A DNA stretch of 33,296 nucleotides from an uncultured Coriobacteriaceae bacterium (GTDB lineage: Bacteria > Actinomycetota > Coriobacteriia > Coriobacteriales > Atopobiaceae): positions 1 through 33,296 of the forward strand of contig CACYAX010000011.1 in NCBI GenBank assembly GCA_902772435.1, in the 5' to 3' direction. The notes under the pieces are model-generated. The model was not told the DNA's origin, searched no databases, and was given only the letters and a program-made list of their open reading frames with translations. Both the position numbers and the translations under genes were made by a program. Shown here piece after piece: positions 9,480 through 15,761 of this stretch. How positions within the stretch are numbered: position 1 is the first letter of the stretch; each line of letters begins with the position of its first letter.

Positions 9480-10457
9480 ATGAAGATTGGTATCGCCGGG
9501 TACGGCAATCTCGGACGTGGTGTTGAGGCTGCGGTCACCAACGCGAAGGACATGGAGCTTGTGGGCATTTTCACGAGGCGTGACCCCGCTTCGGTGAAGC
9601 CGGCGACCGACACCCCCGTCTATGGCTTTGCCGCACTCAATGGCATGGAGGACGAGATAGACGTGCTCGTGCTCTGCGGTGGCAGCGCGACTGACCTGCC
9701 CGTGCAGACCCCCGAGTTCGCCGCGCGCTTCAACGTGGTGGACAGCTTCGACACCCATGCCAACATCCCGCAGCACTTCGCCAACGTGGACGCCGCGGCT
9801 AAGGCTGCCGGTACCGTGGGCATCATCTCCTGTGGCTGGGATCCCGGCCTCTTCTCGCTCGCGCGCCTGTACTTCTCGGCCGTGATGCCCGAGGGCGTCG
9901 ACTATACCTTCTGGGGCCGTGGCGTGAGCCAGGGCCACTCCGACGCCATCCGCCGCATCCCCGGTGTCGCCGACGCGCGCCAGTACACCGTGCCCGTTCC
10001 CGAGGCGCTGGCCCGCGTGCGCGCGGGTGAGAATCCCGAGCTCACGACCCGCGACAAGCACACGCGCGAGTGCTACGTGGTGGCCGAGGAGGGTGCCGAC
10101 CTCGCCGCGATCGAGCAGGCCATCGTCACCATGCCCAACTACTTCTCCGACTACGACACCACGGTGACGTTCATCAGCCAGGAGGAGCTGGATGCCGAGC
10201 ACAAGGGCCTGCCCCACGGCGGCAGCGTCATCCGCAGCGGTCGCACGGGTCTTGCCAGCGAGTTCGCCGACACCCTCGAGTTCTCGCTCGACCTCGACTC
10301 CAACCCGTTCTTCACGGGCAGCGTGCTCGCCGCCATCGCGCGTGCCGCCTTCCGCATGTCCGAGGAGGGCAAGGCGGGCGCCTTCACCATCCTCGACATC
10401 GCGCCCGCGCAGCTCTCGCCCCTCTCGAAAGACGAGCTCCTCGCACACATCGTGTAA
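9480..10457 (+). CDS. ddh: meso-Diaminopimelate D-dehydrogenase
   Basis: The 325-residue enzyme catalyses NADPH-dependent reductive amination of tetrahydrodipicolinate to meso-diaminopimelate, a one-step bypass of the succinylase or acetylase branches of lysine synthesis. The N-terminal Rossmann motif is GIAGYGNLGRGVE, followed by VGIFTRRDP. Blocks that match the known Corynebacterium enzyme are SCGWDPGLFS, TFWGRGVSQGHSDAIRRIPG, a run around MPNYFSDYDTTVTFI, LPHGGSVI and GAFTILDIAPAQLSP. Length is close to that enzyme (320). The start has an AAGGAGGAG ribosome binding site. lysA follows after 120 bases, so the two genes make and then use the same metabolite, which also serves peptidoglycan synthesis. 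The spacer has two hairpins that could set relative expression. Confidence 0.95.
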   Translation: MKIGIAGYGNLGRGVEAAVTNAKDMELVGIFTRRDPASVKPATDTPVYGFAALNGMEDEIDVLVLCGGSATDLPVQTPEFAARFNVVDSFDTHANIPQHFANVDAAAKAAGTVGIISCGWDPGLFSLARLYFSAVMPEGVDYTFWGRGVSQGHSDAIRRIPGVADARQYTVPVPEALARVRAGENPELTTRDKHTRECYVVAEEGADLAAIEQAIVTMPNYFSDYDTTVTFISQEELDAEHKGLPHGGSVIRSGRTGLASEFADTLEFSLDLDSNPFFTGSVLAAIARAAFRMSEEGKAGAFTILDIAPAQLSPLSKDELLAHIV

Positions 10458-10475
10458 GGTAGAAGTACTACAACC

Positions 10476-10553
10476 GTGGCGGGCGGGAGCGCCCGAGGCC
10501 ACGCCTGCCTCCCTCAAGGGGCAAGCCTCACCTCGGTGCGGGGCTCGCCCTTT
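10476..10553 (+). other. Two tandem hairpins in the ddh-lysA spacer
   Basis: The first hairpin (10476-10502) has outer stem GTGGC/GCCAC and inner stem GGGCG/CGCCC with a GGAG loop. The second (10516-10553) is a longer imperfect stem ending in CCCTTT. The second resembles a weak terminator or attenuator located 25 bases before lysA. Neither matches what I know of the lysine riboswitch. Confidence 0.5.
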
Positions 10554-10577
10554 GCGTGTGGACAGAAAGGACGCACC

Positions 10578-11873
10578 ATGCTCTACAGCAACCTCTCCGT
10601 GAACGATGCGGGGCACCTTGCCATCGGGGGTATTGACGCCCTTGACCTCGCGGAACGCTTCGGTACGCCGCTCTACGTGCTCGACGAGGACATGGTTCGC
10701 GAGAACTGCCGTACCTATCTCACGGCCATCGGGGAGTGCCTGCCCGAGGGGTCGGGCGCTCTCTACGCGAGCAAGGCCCTCTGCTTCAAGGGGATCTATC
10801 CGGTGGTGGAAAGCGAGGGCATGGGTGTGGACGCCGTCTCGCCCGGTGAGATCTACACCGCGCGTGCGGCGGGCTTCCCGGCCGAGCGCATCTACTTCCA
10901 TGGCACGAACAAGACTGATGACGACATCCGCTATGCGCTCAACGCGGGCGTGGGGTGCTTCGTGGTCGACAACTTCAACGAGCTGGCCGTACTGCAGAGC
11001 GAGGCCGCGAAGCGCGGCGTGATGCAGCGCGTGCTGCTGCGCGTGACGGTCGGCCTCGACCCGCATACGCTCGCCGCCATCAATACCGGGCGCGTCGATT
11101 CGCAGTTCGGCATCCCCATCGAGACGGGCCAGGCCGAAGGGTTCCTCTTCGAGGCGTTGGCCCAGCCCAACCTGCAGGTGGACGGCTTCCACAGCCACAT
11201 CGGCTCGCAGATCTTCGAAGCCGATTCCTTCTGCGATCAGGTCGACATCATGCTGCGCTTTGCCGTGGCGATGCGCGACAAGTTCGGCTACGTGGCGTCG
11301 GTCTTCAACCTCGGCGGAGGCTTCGGCGTGCGCTACGTGGAGAGCGACGACCAGGTGGACATCGCGGGCAACATCCACGCCATTGCGGAGCACCTCTCGG
11401 CAGGCTGCGCCGCCGCAGGCTATCCCGTGCCCCGCGTGCTCTTCGAGCCGGGCCGCTCCATCGTCGCGAACGCGGGCACCACGCTCTACACCACGGGCGG
11501 CATCAAGACCGTGGAGGGCTATCGCGACTACGTGACCGTGGACGGCGGCATGACCGACAACCCGCGCTATGCGCTCTACAAGAGCGCCTACACGGTGCTC
11601 AACGCGAGCCACGCGGATGCCGAGCCCGACTTTACGTGCACCATCGCGGGCCGCTGCTGCGAGAGCGGTGACCGCATCGCCGAGGATATCAGCATGGCGC
11701 GCCCCGAGCGCGGCGACGTCATCGCCGTGCTGGTAACCGGTGCCTACAACTACGCGATGTCCATGAACTACAACCGCATCCCGCGTCCCGCGCTCGTCAT
11801 GGTCTCGGGAGGCGAGGCGCGCCTCGCCGTGCGTCGCCAGACCTTTGACGACCTGATCGCCTGCGAGCTGTAG
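10578..11873 (+). CDS. lysA: Diaminopimelate decarboxylase
   Basis: The 431-residue PLP enzyme decarboxylates meso-diaminopimelate to L-lysine, the last step of the pathway. It is a fold-type III (alanine racemase-like) decarboxylase. The PLP-binding lysine lies in GALYASKALCFKG near residue 60. HSHIGSQIFEAD near residue 200, GGGFGVRY near residue 250 and the phosphate-binding EPGRSIVANAG near residue 292 follow in family order. The C-terminal active-site cysteine block GRCCESGD is present near residue 358. The ATG at 10578 is preceded by AGAAAGGA; an upstream in-frame ATG at 10476 would include the hairpin region and has no homologous sequence. It follows ddh on the same strand and is closed by a terminator at 11897. 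Confidence 0.96.
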   Translation: MLYSNLSVNDAGHLAIGGIDALDLAERFGTPLYVLDEDMVRENCRTYLTAIGECLPEGSGALYASKALCFKGIYPVVESEGMGVDAVSPGEIYTARAAGFPAERIYFHGTNKTDDDIRYALNAGVGCFVVDNFNELAVLQSEAAKRGVMQRVLLRVTVGLDPHTLAAINTGRVDSQFGIPIETGQAEGFLFEALAQPNLQVDGFHSHIGSQIFEADSFCDQVDIMLRFAVAMRDKFGYVASVFNLGGGFGVRYVESDDQVDIAGNIHAIAEHLSAGCAAAGYPVPRVLFEPGRSIVANAGTTLYTTGGIKTVEGYRDYVTVDGGMTDNPRYALYKSAYTVLNASHADAEPDFTCTIAGRCCESGDRIAEDISMARPERGDVIAVLVTGAYNYAMSMNYNRIPRPALVMVSGGEARLAVRRQTFDDLIACEL

Positions 11874-11896
11874 GGCAACGCCTACAAGACGTTTTG

Positions 11897-11931
11897 GCCC
11901 CTCTGCCGCGCTGTCGGCGGAGGGGCATTTT
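11897..11931 (+). terminator. Terminator after lysA
   Basis: GCCCCTCTGCCG (11897-11908) pairs with CGGCGGAGGGGC (11915-11926) with one G-U pair and is followed by ATTTT. Confidence 0.85.
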
Positions 11932-12079
11932 GCGTGCGTGGCCCGTCTGCGGGAAGGGCTTTCAGCGGGTGTCTCGCAAAGTGTCAGAACGCATGAGATT
12001 GCCCAAAGCGACGCCATTGAGGCGGGAAGGGTGATAAGCTTCTTTCTTGGTCGTATTTACACCAGAGAGAGGAAATCTC

Positions 12080-13240
12080 ATGGCCAATCGTTTCGTCCTC
12101 AACAACATCTCGTATCACGGCAAGGGCGCCATCAAGGAGGTCCCCGGCGAGATCTTGCGTCGCGGCTTCAAGAAGGTCTTCGTCGCCACTGACCCCGACC
12201 TCGTGAAGTTCGGCGTGACCTCCAAGGTCACCGACCTCCTCGACGAGGCTGGCATCGCCTGGAGCCTGTACTCCAACATCAAGGCCAACCCCACCATCCA
12301 GAACGTCAAGGACGGCGTCGAGGCCTTCAAGGCCGCCGAGGCTGACTGCATCGTCGCCGTGGGCGGCGGCTCCGCCATGGACACCGCCAAGGGCATCGGC
12401 ATCATCATCTCCAACCCCGAGTTCGCTGACGTCGTCAGCCTCGAGGGCGTCGCCGACACCAAGAACCACGCCGTCTTCACCATCGCCGTGGCCACCACCT
12501 CCGGCACCGCCGCTGAGGTCACCATCAACTACGTCATCACCGACGTGGAGAAGGAGCGCAAGTTCGTGTGCGTCGACGTCAACGACATCCCCGACGTCGC
12601 CGTCGTCGATCCCGACATGATGGCCTCCATGCCCGCCGGCCTCACCGCCGCCACCGGTATGGACGCCCTGACCCACGCCATCGAGGGCTACACCACCCGC
12701 GGTGCCTGGGAGCTCTCCGACATGTTCCACTTCAAGGCCATCCAGCTCATCTCCCAGAACCTCCGCGACTCCTACGCCGAGGCCAAGAGCGGCGAGCCCG
12801 GAAGCGGCCGTGAGGGCATGGCTCTCGGCCAGTATGTGGCCGGCATGGGCTTCTCCAACGTGGGCCTCGGCATCGACCACGCCATGGCGCACACCCTCTC
12901 CGCCCACTATGACACCCCGCACGGTGTCGCCTGCGCCATGCTGCTCCCCATCGCCATGGAGTACAACAAGCCCGTCGTGACCAAGCGTCTCGCTGAGGTC
13001 GCCGTGGCCATGGGCGTCGACACGACCGGCATGACCGAGGATGAGGCCGCCGACGCTGCCATCGCTGCCGTCAAACAGCTCTCCGCTGACGTCAACATCC
13101 CCAAGACCTGCGACGGCTTGGTTGAGGCCGACCTCGACCAGCTTGCGACCGACGCCCTCAACGACGCCTGCTATCCGGGCAACCCGCGTGAGGCCGATCA
13201 CGAGACCGTGAAGGAGCTGTTCCGCAAGATCATGGCCTAG
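12080..13240 (+). CDS. Iron-containing alcohol dehydrogenase, lactaldehyde reductase (FucO) type
   Basis: The 386-residue protein is a group III metal-dependent alcohol dehydrogenase. The start MANRFVLNN and later blocks match E. coli FucO closely by memory: GGGSAMDTAKGIGI (NAD binding, near residue 95), SGTAAEVTINYVITD, KFVCVDVNDIP, AATGMDALTHAIEGY (metal-binding Asp and His, near residue 195), YVAGMGFSNVGLGIDHAMAH, and HYDTPHGVACAMLLP with the last metal histidine. FucO reduces lactaldehyde to 1,2-propanediol during fucose or rhamnose fermentation; related enzymes act on other short aldehydes and diols, so the physiological substrate is uncertain. Codon use is extremely C-biased, which suggests high expression, as expected for a fermentative redox enzyme. 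A GAGAGAGGAAA ribosome binding site precedes the ATG. The last 18 coding bases form part of a large inverted repeat with downstream DNA. Confidence 0.92.
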   Translation: MANRFVLNNISYHGKGAIKEVPGEILRRGFKKVFVATDPDLVKFGVTSKVTDLLDEAGIAWSLYSNIKANPTIQNVKDGVEAFKAAEADCIVAVGGGSAMDTAKGIGIIISNPEFADVVSLEGVADTKNHAVFTIAVATTSGTAAEVTINYVITDVEKERKFVCVDVNDIPDVAVVDPDMMASMPAGLTAATGMDALTHAIEGYTTRGAWELSDMFHFKAIQLISQNLRDSYAEAKSGEPGSGREGMALGQYVAGMGFSNVGLGIDHAMAHTLSAHYDTPHGVACAMLLPIAMEYNKPVVTKRLAEVAVAMGVDTTGMTEDEAADAAIAAVKQLSADVNIPKTCDGLVEADLDQLATDALNDACYPGNPREADHETVKELFRKIMA

Positions 13241-13355
13241 GGGCTCGGGGTTATTGCACAAACGTCCTCGAAAACGGGGGCCGAGCTTTGCTCGGCCCCC
13301 GTTTTCTGCGGAATGTTTGCTCCACAACCCCGAGCCCCTAGGCCATGATCTTGCG
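13223..13355. repeat. 133-bp quasi-palindrome with perfect 30-bp arms
   Basis: Positions 13223-13252 and 13326-13355 are perfect inverted copies over 30 bases. The left arm includes the last five sense codons and the stop codon of the dehydrogenase gene. The DNA between the arms is also imperfectly palindromic and is centred on a 17-bp terminator hairpin. A third copy of the inner 14-mer CTAGGGGCTCGGGG lies in direct orientation at 13390-13403. Confidence 0.9.
13270..13306 (+). terminator. Terminator of the iron alcohol dehydrogenase gene
   Basis: A perfect 17-bp stem runs between 13270-13286 and 13290-13306 with a TTT loop; the descending arm ends in GTTTTC. The A-run on the ascending side means it could act in both directions. 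Confidence 0.85.
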
Positions 13356-13429
13356 CGGGAGGGCCTCCCTTGGGCTTGGCGTTGGGTTGCTAGGGGCTCG
13401 GGGACCGGCATCGCTCGGGGCCCTCCGCT

Positions 13430-13550
13430 GGGCTCGCGCTTCGCGCATCGCCTTCGCTGCGCTGTCCTCGGCCGCTTCGCGGCCCTCGTGGGGGGCTCGC
13501 GCTGCGCGCATCGCCTTCGCTGCGCTGTCCTCGGCCGCCTCGCGGCCCTC
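13430..13550. repeat. Two tandem 58-bp units, 63-bp period
   Basis: Units 13430-13487 and 13493-13550 match at 56 of 58 bases and are separated by five bases. Each unit contains the internal palindromic word GCCGCTTCGCGGC or a one-base variant. There is no sign of a coding role. Confidence 0.85.
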
Positions 13551-13599
13551 ATCTAGCTTGAAGACTCCATTTGCTTGGTCTTTCGGCTACTGAGAGTTA

Positions 13600-13747
13600 T
13601 TCGCCCGAGTTAATGCCTCATGTTCGTATTTCATTTGGCTAATACGTGTTTGTACCCGATGCTTACCTGCGGAAACGCCTGATTAGTCTGCACGATTACG
13701 ATTACGGTTACAAAAAAGTACGAACGTGAGGCATTAACTCGGGCGAA
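13600..13747. repeat. 148-bp inverted-repeat element, copy 2
   Basis: Left arm 13600-13629 and right arm 13718-13747 are inverted copies matching at 28 of 30 bases. The arms are homologous to those at 353-382 and 471-500, and the total length is the same (148 bp). The 88-base core is unrelated to that of copy 1; it contains the short tandem run ACGATTACGATTACGGTT near 13691-13708 and a CTAAT/ATTAG inverted pair. No open frame, transposase or clear target duplication is visible. Confidence 0.85.
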
Positions 13748-13786
13748 CAAACGCAGAACCGTTTTGGAACGGTCAAATGAGCCATG

Positions 13787-13832
13787 ACAAAGCGGCGTTG
13801 ATCCGCAAATTGCCAGATTCACGCCGCTTTGT
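13787..13832 (-). terminator. Hairpin after the yerC-like gene
   Basis: ACAAAGCGGCGT (13787-13798) pairs perfectly with ACGCCGCTTTGT (13821-13832) across a 22-base loop, 40 bases past the stop codon of the minus-strand gene. The T-run is short, so this could also be a bidirectional barrier between convergent units. Confidence 0.5.
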
Positions 13833-13871
13833 TGCCACCACATGGGTTCTTGGGATACAGATCAGGCCAGG

Positions 13872-14174
13872 CTACCGTTCGAGCCTCTCCAGCACGAGGC
13901 GATATCCTCCCGCTTCGCCGTTCAGGCACTTGGAGACGCGGCTCACGGTGGTCGAGGAGGCTCCCGTTGCTTTGGAGACCTCGATGTAGGAGGCGCCCTG
14001 GTGCAGGAGCGTCGCCACCTCGAGGCGCTGGGCGAGGTCCGTTATCTCGCGCGTGCTCAGGAGGTCGGCGAGCAGTGCCTCGGCCTCTTCGGGCGTCTCG
14101 AGGGCACAGAATGCCTCGTGCAGGCGCCGCATGCTGTCTGCGGACGTTGCGGCACTGTCTGCGTTGTGTGTCAT
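13872..14174 (-). CDS. TrpR-related YerC/YecD family DNA-binding protein
   Basis: The 100-residue protein is a small helical regulator. Residues about 40-90 contain the TrpR-like helix-turn-helix: LSTREITDLAQRLEVATLLHQG, then SYIEVSKATGASSTTVSRVSKCL. This is the usual signature of the YerC/YecD family, which has a TrpR fold but lacks known tryptophan regulation. The length is typical. An AAGGAGG ribosome binding site precedes the ATG. It lies 53 bases downstream of the DUF2974 hydrolase gene on the same strand, so the two are probably co-transcribed. The target operator is unknown. Confidence 0.88.
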   Translation of the reverse strand: MTHNADSAATSADSMRRLHEAFCALETPEEAEALLADLLSTREITDLAQRLEVATLLHQGASYIEVSKATGASSTTVSRVSKCLNGEAGGYRLVLERLER

Positions 14175-14227
14175 GCGTATGCCTCCTTGCCGGGCTTAGC
14201 AGCGTCGTGTCTCGTGGTTCGTGTCGC

Positions 14228-15565
14228 TTATCCTTGCTCGTCTTCTGCCGCGGGCAACTCGCGATCGACGGCATCTGAGGGCTCTTCCTGCACGTCAGCA
14301 GGCTCTTCGAGGCGCGACGTGCCGTCAAGCCGGGCAAGGAAGGCGTCGCGCGCGGTGCGCAGGATCGCCGTGGCGCTGTCTATAGCCGTATTCCCGTCGG
14401 TCATCCAACCGCGGTCGCGCGCAGACTCACGGGCGACCTTGAAGGCTTGGGAGAGGCTCTCGCGCACCGAGAGGGTGGTCATGTCGAGCGACGAGGTGAC
14501 CACGGTCTCCACGAGGCTCATGCCGAGCTCCTTGGTGCGCGTGTCCATGTTGTTGAGCGCCGAGAGCACGGTGCTCACGCTTTGCACGGAGGACACGAGG
14601 TCCTCGGTGGTCTTGGCGCCGCCCGATTCGAGCGCGTCGAAGAGCTCGTCCACGAGCGTGCCGCGGTCCTCGAGGGGGACCTCGGAGGTCCAGGTGCTGA
14701 TTGCATTACGGATCGCCTTGCTGGAGGTGGTGAGATCGCCCGCCTCGTCGGCGCCGAAGGGCGTCACTTGCCAGGTGAAGGGGTCATGGGCGCGCATGCT
14801 GCTCGAACTGGTCTTGATGATCGTGCGGGGGTCGTCTTCACGCTCGAAGATCATGCCGATGACGTCGTCTTCGGGGACGATGCGGCTATACCGTTCTCCG
14901 AGCAGCATCTGGGGACTGACGGGCATGAGCTCGGGGGAGATGCCGGGGCCGTCGTTGCTCCAGACGCGGTTGATGACGGGCAGGAGATCGATCGGACACG
15001 AGAGCGCGCCATAGACGGCGAGGTTGCCACCCTTGGAATGGCCGCCCACATAGAGCTTGCGTCCGCGTTTGAGTGCCAGCTTTGCTGCATCTTCGAGGTA
15101 GAGCGCGGCAAGGCGCTGCGACTCGGTCATGGAGAAGGACAGCATGAAGTCCTCGCGCCATCCCACGAGCGTGGAGTCGGTGCCGCGGAACGACACGTAG
15201 GTCTCGGTGTCCGTCAGGTCGATCTGCACGGCCGCGAACTGCAGGGCGCGCGTCTCGTCGAGGACGTCCATGTAGCTGTGCAGGCGCGCGTGACCGAAGC
15301 GACGTGAGTCGGCGAGCCTGGTGAGCAGGGAGGGGTCGAGCTTCGCGAGCGAGCGCACGCGCAGGTCGACGTCGCCGCCCGTGTCTTCAAGCACTGCCTG
15401 GCACGCATGGGCAAAGCTTACCGATCCCGATTTCGGGGGAGGCACGATGCCCGTGAGGTCGAGATAGGAAAAGGTGGCGAGGATGATGTTGTCCACGTCG
15501 TTTATGGGGCGCTCGTCGAAGGTGATGTCTCCGCGCCAGTTGAGGTAGTCGATGATGTTCGCCAT
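14228..15565 (-). CDS. DUF2974 (Mbeg1-like) alpha/beta-hydrolase
   Basis: The 445-residue protein starts MANIIDYLNWRGDITFDERP, the usual beginning of DUF2974 proteins. The lipase-like nucleophile elbow is YVGGHSKGGNLAVYGAL (GxSxG type, serine near residue 190), preceded by TYVSFRGTDSTLVGWREDF, which resembles the lipase class 3 strand before the elbow. VPEDDVIGMIF near residue 245 could supply the acid residue. The C-terminal 170 residues are helical and acidic and unlike the core. No signal peptide is seen, so it is probably cytoplasmic; the substrate is unknown. The start is preceded by TGGGGGA, a modest ribosome binding site. It is divergent from addB and precedes the yerC-like gene. Confidence 0.8.
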   Translation of the reverse strand: MANIIDYLNWRGDITFDERPINDVDNIILATFSYLDLTGIVPPPKSGSVSFAHACQAVLEDTGGDVDLRVRSLAKLDPSLLTRLADSRRFGHARLHSYMDVLDETRALQFAAVQIDLTDTETYVSFRGTDSTLVGWREDFMLSFSMTESQRLAALYLEDAAKLALKRGRKLYVGGHSKGGNLAVYGALSCPIDLLPVINRVWSNDGPGISPELMPVSPQMLLGERYSRIVPEDDVIGMIFEREDDPRTIIKTSSSSMRAHDPFTWQVTPFGADEAGDLTTSSKAIRNAISTWTSEVPLEDRGTLVDELFDALESGGAKTTEDLVSSVQSVSTVLSALNNMDTRTKELGMSLVETVVTSSLDMTTLSVRESLSQAFKVARESARDRGWMTDGNTAIDSATAILRTARDAFLARLDGTSRLEEPADVQEEPSDAVDRELPAAEDEQG

Positions 15566-15761
15566 GAATCCCCCAGGTCGTTGGTCCATGACGCTAGTGT
15601 ACCCAAGTGCCATGGCGAAGTTGCGCCGGATCCCGTTCACCATGAAATCGCACGCTGGGCGACGGGCGTTGGCCCAGACGGGTGAGCGTTCTCTGTGGGC
15701 GTGCCGATTTGTGTCCGCATGACGCGCTACCATGGAATACCTACGACATCGAGGGAGGGCC

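Larger units (their letters stand above)
13241..13871. other. Repeat-rich non-coding region
   Basis: This 631-base gap between convergent genes holds, in order, the terminator and palindrome of the dehydrogenase gene, a two-unit tandem repeat (13430-13550), a 148-bp inverted-repeat element (13600-13747) and a hairpin next to the yerC-like gene. The left part is very GC-rich and the element is AT-richer. Open frames across it have no ribosome binding site or family resemblance, and I call no gene here. Confidence 0.7.

Noticed and set aside
10458-10577. Lysine riboswitch upstream of lysA
   Set aside because: The spacer is too short for the known five-helix structure and the expected conserved blocks are missing.
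9450-12017. Very long minus-strand open frame opposite ddh and lysA
   Set aside because: It spans two certain genes on the other strand and their spacer; its His/Glu/Val/Arg-rich composition is the usual shadow pattern.
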